NCBI GenBank assembly: GCA_028824125.1
Contig: JAPPES010000011.1
Coordinates: 1 to 35,259, forward strand
DNA from: Candidatus Poribacteria bacterium
GTDB taxonomy: Bacteria; Poribacteria; WGA-4E; WGA-3G
Direction: 5' to 3'
Length of the DNA: 35,259 nt
The notes under the pieces are model-generated. The model was not told the DNA's origin and ran no database searches. It saw only the letters and a program-made list of their open reading frames with translations. Every line of letters starts with the position of its first letter. Within the stretch, counting starts at the first letter, position 1. Position numbers and translations under genes: made by a program. Below, piece by piece: positions 1 to 7,631 of the stretch.

Positions 1-209
1 GGCGAATGCCATACGCGCATTCGTCTTTAGGCATTCCCCGCAGAGCGTGCCTGCTGCTTTTAAATCAACGCTAAATTGACGCTTATGGTGTTTTTCCCTA
101 TTCTCACCATCTAAAACTCTAAAATAGGGAAATCAGCTGTAGCACAAACTTTTACCGAACTCACGTTCTAAAAGGTGGAACACAAACGCAGGCGGCAACA
201 CGCCTCCTG
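1..209. repeat. Intergenic repeat cluster at window edge
   Basis: No gene is visible. Positions 1-23 are identical to 28062-28084, and the following GGCATTCCCCG (30-40) recurs at 28091-28101. Inside is a small hairpin, CGAATGC (3-9) with GCATTCG (17-23). Positions 70-87 carry the end motif CTAAATTGACGCTTATGG, found near 24891 and 33632 and inverted near 33511. Positions 139-167 carry a TGTAGC... end leading into ACCGAACTCACGTT (154-167), which recurs as an end motif at 24971 and, inverted, at 27999. This is a stack of element ends, truncated by the window border. Confidence 0.6.
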
Positions 210-680
210 CTAAGATTCTTCCACAATTTCTACTGCATACACCGCGTGCCGATACACCAACACCAACTGCTCTCTCACCTGCATTGTGAAGTTGAATTGG
301 TTGTATTCCATCGGGGTACCGTAAAGCACGTGTCCATTTCGCATCGTCACTTTCACCTTCTTACCCGCAATTTTGCGCATCGGGCGGACACCTCTCACTT
401 TCTTACGTTTCTTCGGATCCCTATGCGTGCGCAGCTCTAGCTCTTCTATTTCCCTGTTCATATACAAAGCAGCACCTAACTTGTCAGCCGCATCTGCCAG
501 CAGACTGAAAACGATATTGATTTTCGGGATCGTCCCTGCAGACGTCAACAGATCGAACTTCTCTATGCCGGTGATATTCACCTTTTTGTTACCTTCATAA
601 GTTACCAACAGCACGGGAGCTTGAAAACGAGCGAATGTATCGGCTTCAACCGCAGGCGGCGGATCATTGGGATGTGGCAT
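210..680 (-). CDS. Hfq/Sm-like RNA-binding protein, possibly tandem-domain
   Basis: A 156-residue protein. Its C-terminal ~55 residues read as an Hfq-type Sm fold: an Sm1-like stretch (KVKVTMRNGHVLYGTPMEY) followed by an Sm2-like LVYRHAVYAVEIV, close to the YKHA signature of Hfq, which binds RNA at uridine-rich sites. The N-terminal half (about residues 20-65, PVLLVTYEGNKKVNITGIEKF...) has a similar strand pattern and may be a second, degenerate Sm domain. The linker (about 85-105) is very basic (RDPKKRKKVRGVRPMRK), which fits nucleic-acid contact. The protein is longer than the usual 75-100-residue Hfq. The start is supported by a strong GGAGG about 8 nt upstream of the ATG. The usual miaA and hflX neighbours are absent. 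The Sm call is from motif reading only; a general function as RNA chaperone is inference. Confidence 0.6.
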   Translation of the reverse strand: MPHPNDPPPAVEADTFARFQAPVLLVTYEGNKKVNITGIEKFDLLTSAGTIPKINIVFSLLADAADKLGAALYMNREIEELELRTHRDPKKRKKVRGVRPMRKIAGKKVKVTMRNGHVLYGTPMEYNQFNFTMQVREQLVLVYRHAVYAVEIVEES

Positions 681-725
681 CTGATTGCCTCCTTCAAAGT
701 TTTTTTACGCTTATTTTTTAAAGTG

Positions 726-1080
726 ACTATAGTTTGGACAATTTTTTCAGACGTGGGTTAATATAAGAAATTAGTTCACCTCTTATATTATCAAATCAAA
801 ACGGAAACCCTCTTTGTTCCAGATGAAGATTAATTTATTAATTCGGTAATTTTCTGTCCGCATGAAACACGCGTACCCTGCTGCTGGCGAGGTTTCCTAA
901 CCTCGCCAAATTACCCAATTTATTTTTTAATCTTCATTCGGAGCGGTCCGTGTTCCGCACATAGCACTCCGCTGGCGTGCCGCATTTTCTCGGGTTTCCA
1001 CTCATATTCGAAACTCGTCCAAAAATAGACTTTCTGTTGAAAACGCAACGTGAACGGATAGAAACTGTCCAAACTATAGT
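726..1080. repeat. 355-bp MITE-like element with perfect 15-bp inverted ends
   Basis: ACTATAGTTTGGACA at 726-740 is the exact reverse complement of 1066-1080. The ends resemble the TATAGT...GGACA ends of the other elements in this window but are shortened. The interior carries a 10-bp-stem hairpin (885-908) and a block shared in inverted form with 33752-33783. It codes for no transposase, so any movement would have to be driven in trans. It lies just downstream of the eight-repeat protein. Confidence 0.65.
885..908. repeat. Hairpin with TCCT loop (GGTTTCCTAACC family)
   Basis: Stem TGGCGAGGTT pairs perfectly with AACCTCGCCA around the loop TCCT. Hairpins with the same inner GGTT/AACC and the same loop (or its complement) but different outer stems are at 9341-9360 and 24901-24920. 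Confidence 0.7.
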
Positions 1081-1138
1081 TATAATACCATGCAAGGTAG
1101 GCGTTGTCAAATCCGTTCAACAGACATTCAACGTTGTA

Positions 1139-2578
1139 TTAGTGGACACGGTGGCTATAAATGTCGTAATCATCGCCGCGGGCATCACTCCAAACCACAA
1201 TTGCGCTACCAACCCCTGCAGACACTGCTCCGGGTGTAATCTGTTCTTTATTTGCAGTACAGACCGGTACGCCGTTCTCTTTCCAAAGCGGCACCCCATT
1301 TGCACCAATCCGTTGTGCATAGATAGCATCTTCCGTTATATTCCCAAAATCCTCTCGATAGTCGAGCCAATAGGCTATTGCGCCGCCTGCACCATCAGAA
1401 ACAAGCATGGGAATTTGTTGGACGCCTCCCTCTGTACAGACGGGCACACCATCCTTATTCCATATAACTTTACCTTTGACATTAACGCGCTGGGCGTAGA
1501 TGTCAGCAAAAACATCCCGATCATCCCACCACACAACGATGAATCCACCTTCATCATCGCTGATACAATTCGCTTGTTGTTGATTGACGAGCAATTCACA
1601 AATCGATATACCATCTTTTTGCCATAAGGTTGTGCCATCTGAGGCTATGTGCTGTGCATAGAGTTGAGCTTTTGTAAAAAAATTCGGGTCGTTTCTATAG
1701 TCCGACCACACACAAAATGCGCCACCATTTCCATCGGTAACGATAGTTGGTCCGCCTTGATTACCTTGTGCAGTGCAAACAGGGACAGGTGAATCCCACA
1801 CCTTGTTTCCTTTACTATCAATCCGTTGCGCGAAGATGTTCCAGTCTGGTGTGCTGATATCCCACCACACAACGATGAATCCGCCCACGCCATCACTGAT
1901 TATGGCAGGATCATACTGGTCTCCTTCACCACTATACACAGGAATCCCATTCTCTTTCCAAATTGCTTTTCCTTCAGCTGAAATTTTTTGGGCGTAGATG
2001 TCTTGATTACCAGTTCGCCAATCCTCCCACACAACGATCACACCGCCGTTTCCATCTGGCATAACGGTAAAATCATCTTGCAAAGCGGCATCCGTACAAA
2101 CTTCAACACCATCAGGATTCCACATTTTTTTGCCATCAGCATCAATCCGTTGTGCGTAACTGTCTTGCGTACCGTTTCGTGTATCTCCCCAAACGATAAT
2201 TGCGCCACCTTTCAAGTCAGAAACAATAGCAGGGCTACTTTGAGGTGCTTCGTGATCACAGACAGCGATACCGTCGGGCGTCCAGACCATATCACCTTTG
2301 CTGCTAATACTTTGCGCATAGATATCATAGTTACCGTTGCGCGCATCACGCCAAGCAACAATAACACCATCCTTACCATCAGTTGTTAACACAGGGAAAT
2401 GTTGATCAGCTTTAGCTGTACATACGGGCACATTTTCCGCTGGTATCCATTCTGGTTGGGCAATAGAAAGCAGAATAATGAAAAGAAGAAAGAGTAATAA
2501 GCTGTGGCGGATAGGTTTACATGAGGAAAAACGTAACTGTGAGCAATCAAACATTGAGGCACAATCAAAAAAGAACAT
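1139..2578 (-). CDS. Secreted eight-repeat protein, propeller-like
   Basis: A 479-residue protein with a hydrophobic segment (LLLFLLFIILLSIAQ, about residues 27-41) that looks like a signal peptide with an unusually long N-region. The rest is eight tandem repeats of about 50-58 residues with the pattern W..DG.PVCT....Q..P....DG.GG.IVVW.D.R....DIYAQRI...G. Regular WD/DIYAQ repeats like these suggest a beta-propeller, perhaps eight-bladed; the fold is inference. The product is probably periplasmic or surface-exposed. No known enzyme motif was seen. The start is uncertain: there is no ribosome site, ATG also occurs at residue 9, and the upstream DNA is a hairpin repeat ending about 22 bp before the ATG. 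The promoter may therefore lie in the repeat or have been displaced. Confidence 0.7.
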   Translation of the reverse strand: MFFFDCASMFDCSQLRFSSCKPIRHSLLLFLLFIILLSIAQPEWIPAENVPVCTAKADQHFPVLTTDGKDGVIVAWRDARNGNYDIYAQSISSKGDMVWTPDGIAVCDHEAPQSSPAIVSDLKGGAIIVWGDTRNGTQDSYAQRIDADGKKMWNPDGVEVCTDAALQDDFTVMPDGNGGVIVVWEDWRTGNQDIYAQKISAEGKAIWKENGIPVYSGEGDQYDPAIISDGVGGFIVVWWDISTPDWNIFAQRIDSKGNKVWDSPVPVCTAQGNQGGPTIVTDGNGGAFCVWSDYRNDPNFFTKAQLYAQHIASDGTTLWQKDGISICELLVNQQQANCISDDEGGFIVVWWDDRDVFADIYAQRVNVKGKVIWNKDGVPVCTEGGVQQIPMLVSDGAGGAIAYWLDYREDFGNITEDAIYAQRIGANGVPLWKENGVPVCTANKEQITPGAVSAGVGSAIVVWSDARGDDYDIYSHRVH

Positions 2579-2599
2579 AATTTTACGGACTGCGTGTAT

Positions 2600-2690
2600 T
2601 GTAGCATAACCTGTTAGGTTGTGCTACGTTTCTGCACAACCTAACAGGTTATGCTACAGAAATGTCCAAGTAATTATATGCTTTACTATA
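2600..2690. repeat. Perfect 25-bp inverted repeat plus element end
   Basis: Positions 2600-2624 pair perfectly with 2634-2658 around a 9-nt loop (TACGTTTCT). Each arm also contains its own small inverted repeat (AACCTGTTAGGTT), so a branched cruciform is possible. The element end at 2657-2690 (ending ...ATGCTTTACTATA) is identical over 34 bp to 33797-33830. A degenerate left end may overlap the start region of the upstream eight-repeat gene. In RNA this would be a strong hairpin, but no T-tract follows it. Confidence 0.75.
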
Positions 2691-2720
2691 AAACGCAACT
2701 TTTTCTCAGAAAACCTGCAA

Positions 2721-4286
2721 TTACATCAATAATTCTTCACCTATCGGGAAAAATTGGTCTGCCACTGCTTGCAAATCCATGGACGTGTTGTGCTCAAATG
2801 CGACTACCTCTATCCGCTTATGTTGTTGTTTAATGAGTTCCGCGAGTGGGCAAAAGTCCCCATCACCGCTGGCTAAAATAACAACATCTAACGTGCCAAG
2901 CATAGAAACCACATCTACAGCGATTCCGACATCCCAATCGCCTTTTGCGGAACCGTCTCCGCGCAGGCGCAAGTCTTTACTACGAATTGTGTAGCCGTTA
3001 TGTTCTAATAAAGAAATGAAATTAAATTGCTTGATTTCAGGGATCTGAACAATATAGGCGTAGGCGGCCAGGAGTTTTCGCGGTCCAACGATCAAGTCAA
3101 GGAGTTTAATGTAATCGACTCTGCGTTCAAACCGATCTTTCGCAGCATAGAACATATTTTGCACATCAACGAATACACCTACACGTTCTTGGGCTCCTGT
3201 CCGATCTGTTTGATCTGTAGATTTCATGTTAGGTTCGCCTAAATAGGCCGCTGTCTGTCGAATTTGATTAAGCGCGTTTCGTGAAGCTTCATGCGATTTT
3301 TCAAGAGTACTAAAATGGTTTTGTAAATCGGTTTTTAGTAGTTCTAAAACTTGAGCTTCCTTATAAACGGTTTCTTCAACTAATTTGAGTTCAGCCAGGA
3401 AAGTTTCCTTGGTTGCTCGAATTTGTGTAAGTTCATTGAGCTGTGCTGTAATATCCTTATATTTCGTCAGAAGCTGCTGGTGTTCAGCATCTAATTTCAT
3501 AAGTGAGGCGTTGGTTTCCGCGTACTGTGTCGCTTTTTCTTGAAGATTTTCATTTTCCTGTTGTAAAGAAATAATCTGATTTTTATTTTCCTGATATAAA
3601 TTTTCTTTTATTTTTAATGTCTCATTTTCCTTAAGTAGAAGCTGGCAGTGTTGCTCCACCTGTTTATTCTTTTTCTCAACCGCTGTGTATTCCGCTTGTA
3701 AGTCAGCTAAAGCACTTTTAAGATGTTCAATTTCATTTGTCTGTCCATCAATCTCCTTCTGCGCTTTTTCTAAATCACCGGTATATTTTGTCTGAATTTC
3801 TGCGGAAGGCACTTGTGGCGTTTCAAGATAAGCTGGAAACTGCTGGGTATCTACCTCATGATGTTCTATGTGATTTTGATATGCTGCTGCCAATAAATCG
3901 ATTCCATGTGAGTGCACATCTTCCCGAGAATCCGCTAAAAGTGCCCAGACCACTTCACCAAATTCCCCTGATTCAATTAAAGGTCCAGGAGATTTGAAAA
4001 AAGTCTGGATTTCATCAACTACCATATATCCTACTCTTGAGATAGCAGCCTCCGCTTTTTGTGAGAGATGTTTGACAACGATTTCGTCAATATGAGATTG
4101 CCCGAAAAATGCGCTGGTTAACTTGTTCAATAACTCCTGTTTTGAAGTAGAATGTAACTTGTCTGAATCGACAGCAAGGTTAGTTTTTATTAGTAATTGG
4201 AAAATTTCTCTCTCATTTAATAGTATCGCAAGAAACCAGGTAAGTTGGTCATGATGTATCTTTAATTTTAGATTCGGTTTTGTCAT
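2721..4286 (-). CDS. Coiled-coil protein with C-terminal NYN (LabA/DUF88-type) nuclease domain
   Basis: A 521-residue protein in three parts. The N-terminal ~165 residues are a helical region I do not recognise. The middle (about 170-350) is a long coiled coil rich in E, K, Q and L heptads. The C-terminal ~155 residues are a NYN domain: RVGVFVDVQNMF (first acidic site), then DWDVGIAVDVVSM, and the late ILASGDGDF, all typical of the PIN-like metal-dependent RNase fold. Family knowledge suggests RNA cleavage or binding; the target is unknown. GGAGG stands about 6 nt before the ATG at 4286, supporting the start. It stands alone between two repeat elements (2600-2690, 4388-4518). The coil suggests oligomerisation or partner recruitment. 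A role in RNA turnover or defence is possible, not shown. Confidence 0.75.
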   Translation of the reverse strand: MTKPNLKLKIHHDQLTWFLAILLNEREIFQLLIKTNLAVDSDKLHSTSKQELLNKLTSAFFGQSHIDEIVVKHLSQKAEAAISRVGYMVVDEIQTFFKSPGPLIESGEFGEVVWALLADSREDVHSHGIDLLAAAYQNHIEHHEVDTQQFPAYLETPQVPSAEIQTKYTGDLEKAQKEIDGQTNEIEHLKSALADLQAEYTAVEKKNKQVEQHCQLLLKENETLKIKENLYQENKNQIISLQQENENLQEKATQYAETNASLMKLDAEHQQLLTKYKDITAQLNELTQIRATKETFLAELKLVEETVYKEAQVLELLKTDLQNHFSTLEKSHEASRNALNQIRQTAAYLGEPNMKSTDQTDRTGAQERVGVFVDVQNMFYAAKDRFERRVDYIKLLDLIVGPRKLLAAYAYIVQIPEIKQFNFISLLEHNGYTIRSKDLRLRGDGSAKGDWDVGIAVDVVSMLGTLDVVILASGDGDFCPLAELIKQQHKRIEVVAFEHNTSMDLQAVADQFFPIGEELLM

Positions 4287-4387
4287 GAGAGTCCTCCGAG
4301 GATATTTAGTTCACATAGAGAAAATAGATGCGCTATTCGTTTTGCTTGTGAACTGTATTTTTAGATAACTTTTTATATTTTTTGATG

Positions 4388-4518
4388 TATGGTGAACTTT
4401 GAAATTATTGGGACATATTTTCTGTAGGAGCGATCTCCGAATCGAGACCCGTTTGTAGTCGGGAATCGGAGTTCCCCCCTACAACTAAAATGTCCTATTA
4501 ATTCTAAAGTTCACTATA
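4388..4518. repeat. 131-bp MITE-like element with TATAGT...GGACA-type ends
   Basis: The left end starts TATGGTGAACTTTGAAATTA at 4388 and runs into GGGACAT. The right end (…TGTCC...AATTCTAAAGTTCACTATA, finishing at 4518) is its imperfect reverse complement. The cargo is an imperfect hairpin from TGTAGGAGCGATCTCCGAATC to its counterpart ending CCCCCCTACA. It fills most of the gap between the UDP-sugar dehydrogenase and NYN genes and has no coding content. Confidence 0.65.
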
Positions 4519-4528
4519 ATGTAATACT

Positions 4529-5899
4529 TTAGATTTTGATTATTTTCCTGGATCCGTTCTGAACAGCACGTGTTGCGTTACGTGTATCAACAACGACAGG
4601 AGCATGTCTAACGATTAAGTCGTAGTCTATAGTGCTATGGTCAGTAAGAATGACAACGCAATCAACACTTTTTACCACAGCAGATGTTAGCGTTTGTGAA
4701 TAATAGGTTTTTCCTTTCTCAAGAACAATTTGTGAAACATGTGGGTCATGATATAAAATCTGTGCGCCTTTGTCAAGCATTAATCTAATTACTTCAAACG
4801 CGGGGGATTCACGGGTGTCTCCGATGTCTTTTTTATATGCTACACCTAAGATTAAGATATTTGAGCCATTGAGAGGTTTTCGCTGTAGATTTAGTGCATG
4901 AACGACTTTGTCGAGAACATATTTCGGCATACTGCTGTTAATTTCACTCGCAAGTTCTATAAATCGCGCGTGATAATTATAGTTACGTGCTTGCCAAGAG
5001 AGATAGTGGGGATCAATCGGTATACAATGTCCCCCAAGACCAGGGCCCGGATAGAAAGGCATGAATCCGAAGGGTTTGGTTGCAGCAGCCTCAATTATTT
5101 CCCATACATCTAAATCCATCCGATCACAGATAAGTGCAATTTCATTGATTAACCCGATATTTACACTCCGAAATGTATTTTCAAGCAACTTTGCCATTTC
5201 TGCTATTCGCGGCGAGGAGACAGTATGTGTTTTATTGATAAACTGTTCGTAAAACGTTTTGGCAATTTGGGTGCATTTTGGTGTAACACCACCAACAATT
5301 TTCGGTGTATTCGTCATAAAATAAGTACTATTCCCAGGCTCAATTCGTTCAGGTGAAAAAGCGAGGTAGAAATCTCGCCCTACTTGTAGCGGTTCGGCAG
5401 AATCGGAACTTAAACTCGGAGGGTTAGTGCTGCAGTTGGCTTCAACCATTTTTTCCTTGAAGTTGGGTTGAAGCATTGGAAGTACGATTTCTTCAGTCGT
5501 CCCGGGATAGGTCGTGCTTTCAAGTATTATCAGTTGTTCGCGATGCAGATGTTGGGCAATTTGCTCGATTGCAGCGGTGATGAATTGCATGTCTGGCGTT
5601 CTATTTTTGTTCAAAGGCGTTGGCACGCAAATGTTGACGGTATCCAATTCACTCAGAACATTAGAATCTGTTGTAAACTGAATGCGTCCTGTGGTAATAA
5701 GGGAACTGAGAACAGCATCAGGGACATCAGGAACGTCAGAGATACCGCGTTTCAATTGTTCTATTTTTTGTGGGTTGATATCAATCCCAGTAACTCTGAA
5801 GCCTGCATCGGCAATAGCAACCATAAGGGATAAACCGACATACCCGAGACCAATAACGCCAGCATGGGCAGTGCAAGTTTCTATTTTTTTAAATAACAT
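4529..5899 (-). CDS. UDP-N-acetyl-hexosamine 6-dehydrogenase (WbpA/WecC-type)
   Basis: A 456-residue NAD-dependent nucleotide-sugar dehydrogenase that would oxidise C6 of a UDP-HexNAc to the uronic acid for polysaccharide synthesis. The Rossmann motif VIGLGYVGLSLM is near residues 16-27. ILESTTYPGTTEE and FSPERIEPGNS are family signatures. The catalytic cysteine is C292 in GPGLGGHCIPIDPHY. The C-terminal UDP-binding domain contains LGVAYKKDIGDTRESPA. The set with YVGLS, LESTTYPG and GGHCIPIDPHY fits UDP-GlcNAc rather than UDP-Glc dehydrogenases. Odd point: about 24 extra residues (EKMVEANCSTNPPSLSSDSA and neighbours) lie before FSPER compared with WbpA-type proteins as I recall them. It is followed downstream by a repeat element and lies on the same strand as the two heptose genes. 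The exact sugar substrate is uncertain. Confidence 0.88.
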   Translation of the reverse strand: MLFKKIETCTAHAGVIGLGYVGLSLMVAIADAGFRVTGIDINPQKIEQLKRGISDVPDVPDAVLSSLITTGRIQFTTDSNVLSELDTVNICVPTPLNKNRTPDMQFITAAIEQIAQHLHREQLIILESTTYPGTTEEIVLPMLQPNFKEKMVEANCSTNPPSLSSDSAEPLQVGRDFYLAFSPERIEPGNSTYFMTNTPKIVGGVTPKCTQIAKTFYEQFINKTHTVSSPRIAEMAKLLENTFRSVNIGLINEIALICDRMDLDVWEIIEAAATKPFGFMPFYPGPGLGGHCIPIDPHYLSWQARNYNYHARFIELASEINSSMPKYVLDKVVHALNLQRKPLNGSNILILGVAYKKDIGDTRESPAFEVIRLMLDKGAQILYHDPHVSQIVLEKGKTYYSQTLTSAVVKSVDCVVILTDHSTIDYDLIVRHAPVVVDTRNATRAVQNGSRKIIKI

Positions 5900-5945
5900 A
5901 GTCCAATTGAATTTTTACGCTTTTGGCGATACGTTTTCAGGCAAT

Positions 5946-6509
5946 TCAACTTTGAATTAGCCATCGCGAAGCGGTATAAAGGTTTGTAAAAATTTTGTTC
6001 GGTCTGTCTATTTTGGCAGTTGAGTCGGAATTAATATAACGGTTATAGGAATCACGTCCGTGTCCTGTTAAAACGAGTATTGGTAATGCCCTTGCGCTGT
6101 GAGCTGCTTGAATATCTGTGATTGAATCCCCGATGAAAAATGTATTTGACACATTAATATTATGTTCGTGCGCTGCTCGTAGTAACATCCCCGGTTTAGG
6201 TTTTCGGCATTCGCATCCTGCATCTGGATGGTGTGGACAGTAGTAGATTTTATGAATATGTCCATCTGCCGCCTCAATTTCAGCAAGCATTTGACGATGA
6301 ATCTCTGTTAGTTGTTGCTCAGTGAAAATTCCTCTGCCAATTCCTGCTTGATTGGTTATCAAAAAAATATAATAACCATTTTGCGTTAGATCTCGAATCG
6401 CCTCTAAGGCGTTGGGGATAAAGGTAAAATCTGCCCAGTTACAGACATAGCCATTGTCCGGCGGGTTTCTGTTGATAACACCATCACGGTCAAGAAAGAC
6501 GGTTTTCAT
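5946..6509 (-). CDS. gmhB: D-glycero-D-manno-heptose-1,7-bisphosphate 7-phosphatase (GmhB-type HAD)
   Basis: HAD-superfamily phosphatase of about 187 residues. Starting at the ATG at 6509, it opens MKTVFLDRDGVIN, with nucleophile D7 and acid D9. Motif II is FLITNQAGIGRG, the zinc-binding loop is CPHHPDAGCECRKPKPGM, and motif IV is FIGDSITDIQAA. The loop and length match GmhB, which removes the C7 phosphate of heptose bisphosphate on the way to ADP-heptose or GDP-heptose. A longer reading frame opens at 6560, but a GGAG about 10 nt before 6509 and the family N-terminus favour the shorter start. It lies 57 bp after the heptose kinase gene, so they are probably co-transcribed. The anomer used (alpha or beta) cannot be told from sequence by eye. 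Confidence 0.88.
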   Translation of the reverse strand: MKTVFLDRDGVINRNPPDNGYVCNWADFTFIPNALEAIRDLTQNGYYIFLITNQAGIGRGIFTEQQLTEIHRQMLAEIEAADGHIHKIYYCPHHPDAGCECRKPKPGMLLRAAHEHNINVSNTFFIGDSITDIQAAHSARALPILVLTGHGRDSYNRYINSDSTAKIDRPNKIFTNLYTASRWLIQS

Positions 6510-6566
6510 GCTATATCTCCGATACACATATCCGGTTAGATGTAGAAGCGGAATCAGCACTGTAGA

Positions 6567-7622
6567 TTAGATTTTAGGCAATGCATCAATAGCCTGATGT
6601 AGTTCTTCTGGTATGACAGTTGCGCATCCCATTTTGTTAACTACAATCCCGCCAGCAAGGCTTGATAGTTGAGCAGCAGTGCGATAGTCAGCTTGTGCCG
6701 CAAGTGCAAGCGCGAAAACGGCGACCACCGTATCACCCGCCCCTGTTACATCTGTGACTTTTCCTGAATTGGATGGCAGGTGCTCTACCTGTAAAGTGTC
6801 ATCGGAATTCCTCTGAAAAAGAGACATCCCTTCCTCTTCACGGGTGATCAATAATGTTTTCAGTGATAATCGATCTAATATCTTTTCACCCACAGTAATT
6901 AGGTGAGAGACATCGGTAATTTCTTCCTGTACAGCCATCCCTGCTTCCTTGTGGTTCGGTGTTAAAGCAGTTACACCTTTATATTTCCAAAAATTATTGC
7001 GCTTCGGATCAACAACTACCGGTATACCGTAACGCTCGGCATGTGTTACTACTGCTTTGATTAGCTCAGCACTAACAACTCCTTTATCGTAATCAGAAAA
7101 AATAATTGCATCGCTCTCTGCGATTTGAGAAATAGCAGCACTCAATAGACGTTCCCTTAACATCGCAGTGATTTCTTGCTTGGATTCTCTGTCAATCCGA
7201 AGTAGATGGTGCCCTTGTTGCAGAGATAAGTTTTCTGCGATGTGCACATTTTGACGTGAAGAACCTGCGGTATCGGAGCGGACAATTACACGAGTTTTCT
7301 TGGTTGTAGGACGTTGAACATCCATACAGATGTCCGTGGTGCCAACCCCTATAGGATTTAGCATCTGGACCAGTTTTTCGCCATCTCTGTCTTTTCCGAT
7401 GACACCGATTAATTGAGCTTTGCCGCCTAAACTGACAATATTTTGTGCGACATTTGCTGCCCCACCACAGCTGGTTTTTTCTTCGGTCATCTCGAATACC
7501 GGAACAGGTGCTTCAGGCGAAATCCTGTTCACATCACCCCAGACATATTCATCTACGATGATGTCTCCGATTACCATCACCCTTTTATCTTGAAGTTGCG
7601 TAAAAACATTTTTTAAGTTCAC
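6567..7622 (-). CDS. D-glycero-D-manno-heptose-7-phosphate kinase (HldE domain 1 / RfaE1)
   Basis: PfkB-family kinase of 351 residues that would phosphorylate heptose-7-phosphate at C1, the step before GmhB. Family marks are VIGDIIVDEYVWGDVNRISPEAPVPV at the N-terminus (given here in part: DEYVWGDVNRISPEAPVPV), the CGGAANVAQN sugar-binding stretch and the VTDVTGAGDT motif with catalytic D297. The E. coli HldE nucleotidyltransferase half is absent, so ADP transfer needs a separate gene (HldE2/HldC); GmhA and HldD are not in the window either. The start is a GTG at 7622 with no ribosome site, and a TATAAT at 7626-7631 stands only 3 bp upstream, so the mRNA may be leaderless or nearly so. The next gene is GmhB on the same strand. 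Confidence 0.88.
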   Translation of the reverse strand: MNLKNVFTQLQDKRVMVIGDIIVDEYVWGDVNRISPEAPVPVFEMTEEKTSCGGAANVAQNIVSLGGKAQLIGVIGKDRDGEKLVQMLNPIGVGTTDICMDVQRPTTKKTRVIVRSDTAGSSRQNVHIAENLSLQQGHHLLRIDRESKQEITAMLRERLLSAAISQIAESDAIIFSDYDKGVVSAELIKAVVTHAERYGIPVVVDPKRNNFWKYKGVTALTPNHKEAGMAVQEEITDVSHLITVGEKILDRLSLKTLLITREEEGMSLFQRNSDDTLQVEHLPSNSGKVTDVTGAGDTVVAVFALALAAQADYRTAAQLSSLAGGIVVNKMGCATVIPEELHQAIDALPKI

Positions 7623-7625
7623 ACG

Positions 7626-7631
7626 ATTATA
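7626..7631 (-). promoter_or_regulatory. Possible -10 box next to the heptose kinase start
   Basis: Reading the minus strand, TATAAT occupies 7631 down to 7626, three bases before the GTG start at 7622. A weak -35-like TTTAAC is about 17 bp upstream (7654-7649). If used, transcription would begin within or at the start codon, giving a leaderless transcript. AT-rich DNA produces such boxes by chance, so this is tentative. Confidence 0.35.

Larger units (their letters stand above)
681..1138. other. Gene-free gap filled by an inverted-repeat element
   Basis: No convincing gene. The reading frames here are short and have no ribosome site or recognisable product. The stretch is mostly the 726-1080 element described separately, with a hairpin at 885-908 and a repeat near 823-853 that recurs inverted at about 33752-33783. 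Confidence 0.5.

Noticed and set aside
977..1627. Plus-strand 216-residue frame
   Set aside because: It lies antisense to the eight-repeat gene and inside a repeat element; composition is not protein-like and there is no ribosome site.
2600..2658. Hairpin as a Rho-independent terminator of the NYN gene
   Set aside because: The stem is strong, but no T-tract follows on the minus strand and the same structure recurs inside elements away from gene ends.
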